This document shows, piece after piece, positions 1 through 6,353 of a stretch of 8,965 nucleotides of DNA; position 1 is the first letter of the stretch, and each line of letters opens with the position of its first letter. The position numbers and the translations under genes were made by a program. The stretch spans positions 1 to 8,965 of the forward strand of contig JAJZFK010000037.1 of the NCBI GenBank assembly GCA_021805405.1. Reading direction: 5' to 3'. This DNA comes from a bacterium. GTDB lineage: Bacteria > Armatimonadota > Chthonomonadetes > Chthonomonadales > Chthonomonadaceae. The notes below the pieces were generated by a model. It saw only the letters and a list, made by a program, of their open reading frames with translations. It had not been told where the DNA came from and did no database searches.

Positions 1-865
1 GGGCAAGAGCGGCGGAAGCGACGTCATCAAATCCCATTACCGAGATGTCCTCCGGGACGCGTACGCCGTTCGCAACGAGAACAGACAATACCCCAAAGGC
101 GATGCCGTCATTGCCACAGGCTATGGCGTCTGGCCACTCGTTTCGTGGCAGCTGCAAGAGCGTGCGGGCTCGCTCAGCTCCGGATGAAGGATTGTATCTG
201 CCAGCTACCACTGAGCTGCCGGAGACGAACAAGCCTGCCTCTTCCATCGCAAGGCGGTAACCCTGTTCGCGCTCTACGGTGCTTCGCTGATTATCATCAC
301 CGGCGAAATACGCAATTCGGCTGTGGCCCATTGAGATGAGATATTCCGTTGCAGATTTCGATGCACCTCTATTATCTACGTCAATACAACTTGCCAGTGG
401 GTTTGGGGGCCAGTCGCCTACAAGAACCCAGGGTTTGTTACCACGTTGCAGGGATTCGATGATTCCCAGATTGTCAGGCGGCGCGATTACCAGCAGGCCA
501 TCTACTCTACCGTCGCAATAAGTGCCGATGTGTTGTGCGATATCGCTCCACTCATGTGTGGTAAGTAACATTGTGTTCTGTTGGTAACTAAGGCATGCGC
601 CCATTATTCCATGAAGTATAGTCGTGAAATAATCATTGACATCATCAGTGTGCGCATAGTTATACACCACGCCAATGGTGTCGACCTTTCGCCGTGAAAG
701 ACTACGAGCAGCCGAGTTCGGGTGGAAGTTAAGCCTGTCCCTCGCTTCCATAACTCGCTTGCGGGTGTCTTCACTTACCGACCGCGGGCCGCCGTTGAGA
801 ACATATGACACCGTGGAGGGTGATACACCGCTTTCACGAGCGAGGTCCTTTATAGTAACCGGCAT
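1..865 (-). CDS. LacI-family transcriptional regulator, C-terminus cut by window edge
   Basis: A sugar-responsive DNA-binding repressor of the LacI/GalR type, read by translating the minus strand by hand. 288 complete codons are present; the family is usually about 330-350 residues, so roughly 50 C-terminal residues lie outside the window. The start is ATG at 863-865, preceded by AGGAG (873-877) seven bases upstream. Residues 3-25 form the helix-turn-helix, with the family signature TIKDLARESGVSPSTVSYVL. Residues 48-59 (HPNSAARSLSRR) are the hinge helix that inserts into the minor groove. The periplasmic-binding-protein-like sensor domain follows, with VDGLLVIAPP, the Asp-Val-Asp-Asn strand, a GHSRIAYFAGD strand and the terminal ISVMGFDD strand. 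The ligand cannot be read from the sequence but is expected to be a sugar or sugar phosphate. It is divergent from the PadR gene, with 393 bp between them. The family call is secure; the target genes are unknown. Confidence 0.95.
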   Translation of the reverse strand, partial: MPVTIKDLARESGVSPSTVSYVLNGGPRSVSEDTRKRVMEARDRLNFHPNSAARSLSRRKVDTIGVVYNYAHTDDVNDYFTTILHGIMGACLSYQQNTMLLTTHEWSDIAQHIGTYCDGRVDGLLVIAPPDNLGIIESLQRGNKPWVLVGDWPPNPLASCIDVDNRGASKSATEYLISMGHSRIAYFAGDDNQRSTVEREQGYRLAMEEAGLFVSGSSVVAGRYNPSSGAERARTLLQLPRNEWPDAIACGNDGIAFGVLSVLVANGVRVPEDISVMGFDDVASAALA

Positions 866-1008
866 CTACAATCTCCTAGGTGCATATTTAACAAACAAAA
901 TGAACGTAATGGCATTTTGGGTCGCTCGCAGTATGGAAGTACCTGCTGCATTAATGCCTCGTGATATGTATGATTAATAATATTACTATGATTTTTGCAA
1001 ACTGGCTA

Positions 1009-1062
1009 CCCAATTTTGTGTGGATTATTTCACACCTGCGCTTCACCTGAGCCCAATTTTGT
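1009..1062. repeat. 11-bp direct repeat CCCAATTTTGT, two copies
   Basis: CCCAATTTTGT occurs at 1009-1019 and again at 1052-1062, in the same orientation and 43 bp apart start to start, which is about four helical turns. An exact 11-mer repeated inside a 393-bp spacer suggests paired protein-binding sites. AT-richness makes chance recurrence less surprising, so the function is inferred, not shown. Confidence 0.4.
1018..1035. promoter_or_regulatory. CRP/FNR-like palindrome candidate
   Basis: The sequence reads GTGTGG-ATTATT-TCACAC: two 6-bp arms with one mismatch around a 6-bp spacer. The classical CRP site is TGTGA-N6-TCACA, so nine of ten core bases agree. It sits between divergent regulator genes, about 150-240 bp from either start. 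It overlaps the left copy of the 11-bp direct repeat. No CRP-family gene is in the window, so assignment rests on the motif alone. Confidence 0.35.
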
Positions 1063-1158
1063 AACCAGGCCGGAATATTAATCACATTCCCGGGGAACAT
1101 ACTTGGTTTGCCGACATTTAAAGCGCAGCTTAGCGTATTGGAATACAAATGAGATATT

Positions 1159-1202
1159 TTGCAACAGGTAATGCAGTATATCATAATATGATGTACTATA
1201 AT
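1159..1202 (+). promoter_or_regulatory. Candidate sigma-70 promoter of the padR-type gene
   Basis: TTGCAA (1159-1164) and CATAAT (1182-1187) are separated by exactly 17 bp, a good housekeeping-type promoter. A second, perfect -10 hexamer TATAAT lies at 1197-1202, but it has only a weak -35 at the matching distance. Either would start transcription before the chosen padR start at 1259. Both -10 elements touch the palindrome at 1176-1196. Confidence 0.5.
1176..1196. promoter_or_regulatory. 21-bp near-perfect palindrome, probable operator
   Basis: GTATATCAT-AAT-ATGATGTAC has 9-bp arms that match at eight of nine positions around a 3-bp centre. It covers one candidate -10 hexamer and abuts the other, so a bound dimer would block transcription of padR. 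PadR regulators commonly repress their own promoters through AT-rich palindromes, so autoregulation is the simplest reading. The identity of the binding protein is inferred. Confidence 0.5.
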
Positions 1203-1249
1203 ATTAATGACACCATTGCCGACAGTATATGCCGGTTTGTGCCATAAGT

Positions 1250-1254
1250 GAGGA
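1250..1254 (+). promoter_or_regulatory. Ribosome binding site deciding the padR start
   Basis: GAGGA lies four bases before ATG 1259. The alternative in-frame ATG at 1229 has no purine-rich sequence before it and would add ten residues not typical of the family, so 1259 is preferred. Confidence 0.6.
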
Positions 1255-1258
1255 TGCT

Positions 1259-1612
1259 ATGCCTAAAGAAAATGACGCCAAAAATGGAAGTGTCAGCACT
1301 ACGACACTCGTACTTGCAGTTCTTAAGAGTGGTCCACTGCATGGCTACGGCATTGCCCGCGAAATAGAGCGTCGAAGCCGATCTGTACTTCGGCCCGGCG
1401 AGAGCGCTCTCTACCCGGCACTGCGTGCGCTGGAGCAGGATGGGTATATCACCGGTGGCTGGCAGATTATGCAGGATGGCCCGCCGCGCAAGGTATATCA
1501 GCTTACGTGGAGCGGCGAGCAGGAGATTACTCGTCGAACCGGTGCCTGGTCGGATTATAAAGCCGCAGTCAACCTCGTTATGCAATGTCCGGCACCGGAG
1601 AGCAGAATTTAG
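1259..1612 (+). CDS. PadR-family transcriptional regulator
   Basis: A 117-residue winged-helix repressor of the compact PadR type. The core runs from about residue 14 to 90. It opens with LVLAVLKSGPLHGYGIAREI, the PadR hallmark in which the LHGYGI turn precedes the second helix. SALYPALRALEQDGYI follows (the recognition helix, with the invariant Tyr-Pro-Ala-Leu), and then the wing GPPRKVYQLTWSGEQEI, where Arg-Lys-Val-Tyr-x-Leu-Thr is diagnostic. The short C-terminal helix for dimerisation is minimal, as in the small PadR subgroup. Known members sense phenolics, drugs or envelope stress and repress transporters or membrane proteins; the effector here is unknown. Its promoter is overlapped by a palindrome, suggesting self-repression. 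A possible small membrane protein overlaps its 3' end. The family call is firm. Confidence 0.92.
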   Translation: MPKENDAKNGSVSTTTLVLAVLKSGPLHGYGIAREIERRSRSVLRPGESALYPALRALEQDGYITGGWQIMQDGPPRKVYQLTWSGEQEITRRTGAWSDYKAAVNLVMQCPAPESRI

Positions 1613-1755
1613 GCATTGGTAGTGATTTATCTGGGAGTAATCTATGGAGTTATTCACAGCAAAATGATTTTGTTCGTAGATCTTCAATGCTAATAACTTG
1701 CTGGTACCTGTGTGCCACCGGTATCATTGCAGGAATACTACCTTTGCTCGTTTAA
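1585..1755 (+). CDS. Possible 56-residue single-span membrane protein overlapping padR
   Basis: An open frame starting at ATG 1585 overlaps the last 28 bases of padR in another frame and ends with TAA at 1753-1755. The first 34 residues are polar, rich in Ser, Gly, Asn and Gln (SGTGEQNLGIG, then QQNDFVRRSS). The last 22 residues, MLITCWYLCATGIIAGILPLLV, are a clear hydrophobic span directly after a basic pair, so a tail-anchored, cytoplasm-facing topology is plausible. PadR genes are often followed by genes for membrane proteins. Against it: no good ribosome binding site before 1585, and AT-rich codon use with rare AGA, ATA and CTA. A shorter version could start at ATG 1687. It may be a real small protein, a remnant of a longer gene, or chance. 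Confidence 0.35.
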   Translation: MSGTGEQNLGIGSDLSGSNLWSYSQQNDFVRRSSMLITCWYLCATGIIAGILPLLV

Positions 1756-1773
1756 TTTAAACTGGTCTAAATA
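1744..1773 (+). promoter_or_regulatory. Weak promoter/operator candidate upstream of the GH43 gene
   Basis: TTGCTC (1744-1749) is followed 18 bp later by TAAATA (1768-1773), a weak promoter-like pair. Between and over them, TTTAAACTGGTCTAAA (1756-1771) is an imperfect palindrome with 12 of 16 positions symmetric. It could be an operator for the hydrolase gene. The rest of 1756-1843 shows nothing else except purine-rich stretches near the start codon. Confidence 0.2.
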
Positions 1774-1843
1774 CTAGGTAAGCTTCTACATCCAATGTGA
1801 AAAGTGGGTACGCTGGAGGTAATGCGCCCTTATGGGGAGATAA

Positions 1844-3331
1844 ATGACCAGAATGCGCTTCAGTATTACGGGCGTCATGTGTGTGTGCTTCGCAATGAGT
1901 CTTCGCGTCTGTTCCGCGGCATCGCCTAAGTTCTCAAGCCTCGCCCTATCGACAATGCATGTTAAGTACGGCATTCAGCAGTGGGGTGAGCCACACGCTT
2001 TAAATGGTGATAACTTTGTGGTTGCTGGGCAAACGTTTGCCACAGGTGTTGCCACTGCTGCTTCCAGCCGGGTAACGGTTAGGCTATATGGTGGAGCACA
2101 TGTGCTGACCGGCAGCGCTGCAATTGACGATCACGCAGCTGCTAATGCGAGCGCTGTATTTTCAATCTGGAGCGGCAAAACCAGGCTCTGGACGAGCGCA
2201 ATCATGCACAGAGGCGACGTACCCGTTTCGTTTTCGCTCAACGTTAGCCGCGCTCATGAGGTTACCTTAAAAGCCGATCGGCATGACGGTAATGCCTTTA
2301 ATTGCCGATGTGACTGGCTAAATACTACTTTCACTTATCATGGCCGGCCACCCTTTATCGTAGACCACCCTGCCAATTGGCGAAATCAGTTCGTTCCTGG
2401 CGCGGTGTGGCGTGACACCAACGGTGTTCCATTTCATGCCCACGGCGGTGGATTGCTTTACTATCACGGAACATGGTATTGGGTTGGGGAAGATAAATCC
2501 CAAGGCTACAACAACACTGTGGGAGTTCACGAGTATTCCTCGCGGGATCTGGTGCACTGGAATGATGAGGGTGTGGTACTGCCTGCAGCATCACTTCCGG
2601 AGGAATTTCGTAGTAAGGGCGTGTGCGAACGGCCCAAGATTGTTTACAACCGATTATCTAATGTGTTTTTGATGTGGATGCACCTAGATGCTCACAGGTA
2701 TGCTGTCGCGAGGGCTGGAATCGCTACGGCAACAAAGCCTGCCGGCCCCTATCGGTACGTCACCTCAATGCGCCCGATTAACAACAGTACGTTTAGAGAC
2801 ATGAACCTGTTTGTAGATACGGATGGCGGCGGATACGTGATTTATGCAGCAGAGAATAATGCAACGCTCTATATTGTGCGCCTGGACAGTACGTATGGAG
2901 CGCCGCGCGTACCAGAGATGGAAGGTACTACGTGGGCACGAATTGCAGCTGGCGGTTATCACGAGGCACCCGTAATTTGGCACTACGGACCAGTGTATTA
3001 CCTGCTAGCTTCGCATACCTCGGGGTGGTACCCGAACGCGGCATCCTTGTTCACTGCATCCACTCCATTAGGCCCGTGGACATACCGTGGTAACCCGTTT
3101 ATTGGTGCCGACTCTGAATTGACGTTCTACACTCAATCGACGTGCGTGATACCTGCACCGGGTCACCCGGGCTGGTTTGTCTACATGGGGGATCGGTGGA
3201 ACCCACAGGATCTTGGAAACTCGCGTTACGTGTGGCTTCCTTTCCACATAAATAAAGGTAGCGATTCCTTTTCCATAGCCTGGCGTTCGCACTGGAGTTT
3301 AGGGGGACTTGATAAACAGTTGAAACCGTAG
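1844..3331 (+). CDS. Secreted NPCBM-GH43 glycoside hydrolase, exo-beta-1,3-galactanase-like
   Basis: A 495-residue exported enzyme, probably removing galactose from beta-1,3-galactan or arabinogalactan side chains outside the cytoplasm. GGGGAG (1834-1839) precedes ATG 1844. Residues 1-26 form a Sec signal peptide with likely cleavage near CSA|AS. Residues about 28-165 match an NPCBM carbohydrate-binding module, ending in DWLNTTFTY. The catalytic propeller starts near 180. HAHGGG (198-203), WYWVGE (211-216), ERPK (262-265), RDMNLFVDTDG (318-328), HEAP (373-376), SGWYPNAA (393-400), QST (431-433), DRWNP (450-454) and LGNSRYVWLP (457-466) follow in the order seen in the galactanase branch of GH43. 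By family analogy Glu374 is the acid and Asp319 the pKa modulator. The usual catalytic Asp base appears absent, with Gln431 in the position used by the fungal enzyme Pc1,3Gal43A. The subfamily and substrate are inferred. It lies between padR and a convergent aconitase gene. Confidence 0.85.
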   Translation: MTRMRFSITGVMCVCFAMSLRVCSAASPKFSSLALSTMHVKYGIQQWGEPHALNGDNFVVAGQTFATGVATAASSRVTVRLYGGAHVLTGSAAIDDHAAANASAVFSIWSGKTRLWTSAIMHRGDVPVSFSLNVSRAHEVTLKADRHDGNAFNCRCDWLNTTFTYHGRPPFIVDHPANWRNQFVPGAVWRDTNGVPFHAHGGGLLYYHGTWYWVGEDKSQGYNNTVGVHEYSSRDLVHWNDEGVVLPAASLPEEFRSKGVCERPKIVYNRLSNVFLMWMHLDAHRYAVARAGIATATKPAGPYRYVTSMRPINNSTFRDMNLFVDTDGGGYVIYAAENNATLYIVRLDSTYGAPRVPEMEGTTWARIAAGGYHEAPVIWHYGPVYYLLASHTSGWYPNAASLFTASTPLGPWTYRGNPFIGADSELTFYTQSTCVIPAPGHPGWFVYMGDRWNPQDLGNSRYVWLPFHINKGSDSFSIAWRSHWSLGGLDKQLKP

Positions 3332-3389
3332 CGGACCAACGCCCTGCGGTACCGGCGGCTTTGGGCATTATTTTATTGGACGTAAGATC

Positions 3390-3430
3390 ATGGCACCCAC
3401 CTCGCTAGCACAAAAGGAGGTGGGTGCCAT
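3390..3430. terminator. 14-bp perfect hairpin between convergent genes
   Basis: ATGGCACCCACCTC (3390-3403) pairs perfectly with 3417-3430 around a 13-base loop. It lies 58 bp after the hydrolase stop and 22 bp after the aconitase stop, where a bidirectional terminator is expected. Neither strand has a strong run of T directly after the stem (TACATTTG on plus, GATCTTACG on minus), so it is not a textbook intrinsic terminator. It may act with Rho or protect 3' ends. Confidence 0.6.
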
Positions 3431-3452
3431 TACATTTGTCGTTGGAATCGGG

Positions 3453-6128
3453 CTACCCTGCGGCAAGTAGCTGCCGCAACACATACTGCAGGATTCCACC
3501 GTGAAGGTAGTACTGAACCTCCTGGGGAGTATCGATGCGGCATAGTGTGTCGAACGCGACGACGGTTCCATCAACTTTCACCGCCTTTACCGTCAACGTT
3601 CTGCCGTTACCGAAGTCAGTTGCTACCGCCTCCGTAAGGCCCACGACTTCAAACGTTTCCTGTCCGCTGAGGCCCAACGTGTCTGCGGTCTGCCCCGGAA
3701 GATACTGTAGGGGTAGAATTCCCATACCAACCAGGTTCGAACGGTGAATGCGTTCAAAGCTTTCTGCAAGCACCATTCTCACGCCCTGCAGGTTTGGCCC
3801 CTTGGCTGCCCAGTCGCGGCTAGACCCTGTACCGTACTCCTTACCAGCCAGGATCACCAAGGGTATACCGTCCTGCCGGTATTTCATTGCCGCATCGAAG
3901 ATGGACATCACTTCGCCAGTTTTAAGGTAAGTAGTAACACCACCTTCAGTTCCCGGTGCCAACTGGTTCTTGATGCGAACATTTGCGAATGTTCCGCGCA
4001 CCATAACCTCATCATGGCCGCGGCGGGAACCGTAAGAGTTAAAATCATCGGGTTTAACGCCATGCGCCATAAGGTAGACACCAGCAGGACTTTGCTGCTT
4101 TATAGAGCCAGCAGGTGAGATGTGATCGGTAGTGATGCTGTCGGCAAGTTTTGCCAGTACCTTCATCCCGGTTAAAGGAGCTGCCGATTCTGGTGCTTTC
4201 GCCGTCATCCCGTGGAAATATGGTGGATTTTTAACGTAGGTGGAGTTCACATCCCACTCAAACAGTGATCCACCTGGAGCCTGAACATCCTGCCATGCCT
4301 GGTCACCTTTAAATACACCGGCATAGTTCTCTCGGTACATCTCAGGGCGTATGACCTGTTCAACTACCTGGGCTACCTCATGCTGCGTGGGCCATATCTG
4401 CTTGAGATAGACCGGTTCACCTGCAGCTGAAGTACCAATAGGATCGTTCATGAGGTCGATGTTCATAGTCCCTGCTATGGCATAAGCTACCACAAGCGGT
4501 GGTGACATGAGGTAGTTTGCCCTAACCTCCTGCTGTACGCGACCCTCAAAGTTGCGGTTACCGCTCAATACACTACAGACCACAAGCTTCTTTTCATCAA
4601 TCTCGCGGGATATCTCTTCCGGCAGTGGGCCGCTGTTTCCTATACAGGTAGTACATCCGTAGCCCACAGTGTTAAAACGGAGCTTATTAAGGAATGGGGT
4701 GAGCCCTGCGCTATCCAGGTAGCTAGTTACGACGCGGCTGCCGGGTGCAAGCGACGTTTTTACCCAAGGTTTCGTGCTAAGACCAAGTTCTGCGGCCTTC
4801 TTCGCGAGAAGACCAGCGGCTACCATGACGTAGGGGTTGGAAGTATTTGTACACGAGGTAATCGCCGCGATGACTACGGCGCCGTGGTCTAATTGACCAC
4901 CCGCACCCTCGCTTGCAATTGCACTGCTCTTCAGGGTCGGGAGCGCGGTCGCAAAGGCCTCGCGTGCCTCCGAAAGGCGCACTCTGTCCTGTGGTCGGCG
5001 TGGTCCTGCAATGGAGGGTACTACTGTTGACAGGTCGAGTTCCAGAGTGTCGGTGTATTCGGCTTCCGGCGCCTCCGCGGTATGAAACAGGCCTTGTGCC
5101 TTCATGTAGAGCTCAACGAGTTCCACCTGGGCATCGGTTCGTCCACTGGTGCGTAAGTATCGCAGGGCCTCGGCATCCACGGGGAATATGCCGCAAGTAG
5201 CGCCATATTCTGGCGCCATATTGGCGATAGTAGCCCTATCCGCCAGGGGCAGGCTTGCAAGACCTGGGCCAAAAAATTCAACAAACTTGCCTACCACGCC
5301 CTTCTTGCGCAGCATTTCTGTTACCGTCAGTACAAGGTCGGTTGCTGTAGCACCTTCGGGTAGCGCATTCTTCAGCCGGAAACCTACTACCTGCGGAATG
5401 AGCATGGAGACTGGCTGTCCGAGCATTGCTGCCTCTGCCTCGATACCACCAACACCCCAGCCAAGAACGCCCAACCCGTTGATCATCGTAGTATGAGAGT
5501 CGGTACCAACTACCGTGTCTGGATAGACAGTTGAGCCGTTTACGTCAGTACGCGTAAACGCTACACGCGCAAGGTACTCCAGGTTTACCTGATGAACGAT
5601 TCCGGTGCTTGGTGGTACTACCCTAAAGTTCTTGAACGCATGCTGTCCCCATTTAAGAAATGAGTAGCGCTCATGATTGCGCTGGAATTCCAGGTCAACG
5701 TTGGCGGCAAGTGCCGAATCAGTGCCAAACCGGTCAACTTGAACCGAGTGGTCAATAACCAACTCGACTGGCTGCAGTGGGTTGATCTTTTCGGGATCGC
5801 CTCCAAGGTCAGCCATTGCCTGTCGCATAGCCGCCAGGTCTACAACGCAGGGGACACCTGTGAAGTCCTGGAGAAGCACGCGCGCTGGCGTGAACGCGAT
5901 TTCCTTGTCTGGTACTGCCTGTGCGTCCCAGCGGGCGAGCGCAAGCACATCATCCTTGGTAACGCTAAGCCCGTTTTCCGTTCGTAACAGGTTTTCCAGC
6001 AGGATGCGTAGTGCATAGGGCAGTCTGGCGATGTTCTCGCCATGCTCTGCAAGTGCATTAAGTCGGTAATATGAGTAGCTCTCGCCGCCTGCTGTTAAAA
6101 CGGCGCGTGCTCCAAAGCTGTCAGCCAT
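3453..6128 (-). CDS. acnA: Aconitate hydratase A
   Basis: This enzyme interconverts citrate and isocitrate through cis-aconitate in the TCA and glyoxylate cycles, in the cytoplasm, using a [4Fe-4S] cluster. The 891-residue product equals the usual AcnA/IRP-type length. Visible motifs are DSHTTMINGLGVLGWGVGG (from residue 210), SCTNTSNP with cluster Cys426, YGCTTCIGNSGP with Cys492 and Cys495, DSITTDHISPAG (from about 663), YGSRRGHDEVM (from about 700) and GKEYGTGSSRDWAAKGPNLQG, which holds the catalytic Ser770. The start is ATG 6128, because MADSFGARAVL matches the family N-terminus and a ribosome binding site precedes it. An upstream TTG at 6180-6182 would add 18 residues unlike the family and lies inside the probable -10 box. 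It is convergent with the hydrolase gene and divergent from the acetyltransferase gene. No truncation or frameshift is seen. Confidence 0.98.
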   Translation of the reverse strand: MADSFGARAVLTAGGESYSYYRLNALAEHGENIARLPYALRILLENLLRTENGLSVTKDDVLALARWDAQAVPDKEIAFTPARVLLQDFTGVPCVVDLAAMRQAMADLGGDPEKINPLQPVELVIDHSVQVDRFGTDSALAANVDLEFQRNHERYSFLKWGQHAFKNFRVVPPSTGIVHQVNLEYLARVAFTRTDVNGSTVYPDTVVGTDSHTTMINGLGVLGWGVGGIEAEAAMLGQPVSMLIPQVVGFRLKNALPEGATATDLVLTVTEMLRKKGVVGKFVEFFGPGLASLPLADRATIANMAPEYGATCGIFPVDAEALRYLRTSGRTDAQVELVELYMKAQGLFHTAEAPEAEYTDTLELDLSTVVPSIAGPRRPQDRVRLSEAREAFATALPTLKSSAIASEGAGGQLDHGAVVIAAITSCTNTSNPYVMVAAGLLAKKAAELGLSTKPWVKTSLAPGSRVVTSYLDSAGLTPFLNKLRFNTVGYGCTTCIGNSGPLPEEISREIDEKKLVVCSVLSGNRNFEGRVQQEVRANYLMSPPLVVAYAIAGTMNIDLMNDPIGTSAAGEPVYLKQIWPTQHEVAQVVEQVIRPEMYRENYAGVFKGDQAWQDVQAPGGSLFEWDVNSTYVKNPPYFHGMTAKAPESAAPLTGMKVLAKLADSITTDHISPAGSIKQQSPAGVYLMAHGVKPDDFNSYGSRRGHDEVMVRGTFANVRIKNQLAPGTEGGVTTYLKTGEVMSIFDAAMKYRQDGIPLVILAGKEYGTGSSRDWAAKGPNLQGVRMVLAESFERIHRSNLVGMGILPLQYLPGQTADTLGLSGQETFEVVGLTEAVATDFGNGRTLTVKAVKVDGTVVAFDTLCRIDTPQEVQYYLHGGILQYVLRQLLAAG

Positions 6129-6136
6129 AGCCTCGT

Positions 6137-6142
6137 CTCCCT
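6137..6142 (-). promoter_or_regulatory. Ribosome binding site deciding the acnA start
   Basis: AGGGAG on the minus strand lies eight bases before ATG 6128, with a further GAGG at 6131-6134. It supports the 891-residue form over the TTG start at 6182, which has no comparable site. Confidence 0.65.
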
Positions 6143-6181
6143 GGTCATCAATTGTCCAATAGTAATTGTACCGTTGCGGCA

Positions 6182-6210
6182 ATTATAATTCAAATGAAAT
6201 CATCGTATAC
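6182..6210 (-). promoter_or_regulatory. Candidate acnA promoter
   Basis: On the minus strand, TATAAT (6182-6187) is a perfect -10 hexamer inside the palindrome AATTATAATT (6181-6190). At 17 bp spacing the -35 position (6205-6210) reads GTATAC, a poor match but part of the 8-bp palindrome CGTATACG (6204-6211). A regulator may assist or block polymerase here. Transcription would begin near 6175, giving a leader of roughly 45 bases before ATG 6128. Confidence 0.4.
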
Positions 6211-6271
6211 GGGGTATGCAAACTAGTTATTTGGCGGTGAGCTGCCTGCGCGTTTGGGGTAAAGCCGGTTC

Positions 6272-6303
6272 TTGCCAAAGTGTGGCAGGGTGGCGGGTAT
6301 ACT
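6272..6303 (+). promoter_or_regulatory. Weak promoter and TGCCA-N5-TGGCA inverted repeat before the acetyltransferase gene
   Basis: TTGCCA (6272-6277) and TATACT (6298-6303) resemble -35 and -10 boxes but are 20 bp apart, too long for a strong promoter. TGCCA (6273-6277) and TGGCA (6283-6287) form a 5-bp-arm inverted repeat over the -35 end, a possible regulator site. The transcription start would be near 6310, about 45 bases before the chosen start codon. Confidence 0.3.
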
Positions 6304-6342
6304 CTGCTTAAAATAGTTGCTTGGCATCGTTGCCGGCACCCT

Positions 6343-6347
6343 GGAGG
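6343..6347 (+). promoter_or_regulatory. Strong ribosome binding site deciding a TTG start
   Basis: GGAGG lies six bases before TTG 6354, an ideal spacing. It selects this TTG over the more upstream TTG at 6321, which has no purine-rich sequence before it. No ATG near the start of the conserved domain competes; the first in-frame ATG encodes residue 19. Confidence 0.8.
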
Positions 6348-6353
6348 CCTACG

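Larger units (their letters stand above)
866..1258. other. AT-rich divergent intergenic region
   Basis: A 393-bp stretch without a convincing gene, lying between the divergent lacI-type and padR-type genes. It is clearly more AT-rich than its neighbours. Beyond the sites listed separately, it holds an 11-bp palindrome TTCCCGGGGAA (1087-1097, one central base) and a short AAGC-GCA-GCTT inverted repeat (1121-1131). A 77-codon open frame on the minus strand covers 951-1184, but it has no ribosome binding site or recognisable domain. No clear -35/-10 pair for the lacI-type gene could be picked by eye. Confidence 0.7.

Noticed and set aside
1018..1035. Resemblance to the E. coli lac promoter-operator ends (GTGTGG and TCACAC)
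   Set aside because: The lac operator core between the ends is missing and the spacing differs, so it is not vector or lac-derived sequence; it is kept only as a CRP-like palindrome.
951..1184. 77-codon open frame on the minus strand in the lacI-padR gap
   Set aside because: No ribosome binding site, no recognisable domain, Ile/Cys-rich composition typical of AT-rich noncoding DNA, and it overlaps the regulatory sites.
1196..1687. 163-codon minus-strand open frame opposite padR
   Set aside because: It is the antisense shadow of the padR gene, whose plus-strand frame has a clear family match.
1822..1929. 35-codon frame starting near GGAGG (1815-1819), overlapping the hydrolase start
   Set aside because: The spacing from GGAGG to its ATG is only two bases, the peptide has no leader-like features, and it overlaps the signal-peptide coding region in another frame.
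3390..3430. Possible MITE or insertion-sequence terminal repeat
   Set aside because: Only one copy is seen in the window, with no target-site duplication or transposase; a role at the convergent gene ends is simpler.
3744..4118. 124-codon plus-strand frame opposite acnA
   Set aside because: Antisense to the conserved C-terminal domain of aconitase; no independent support.
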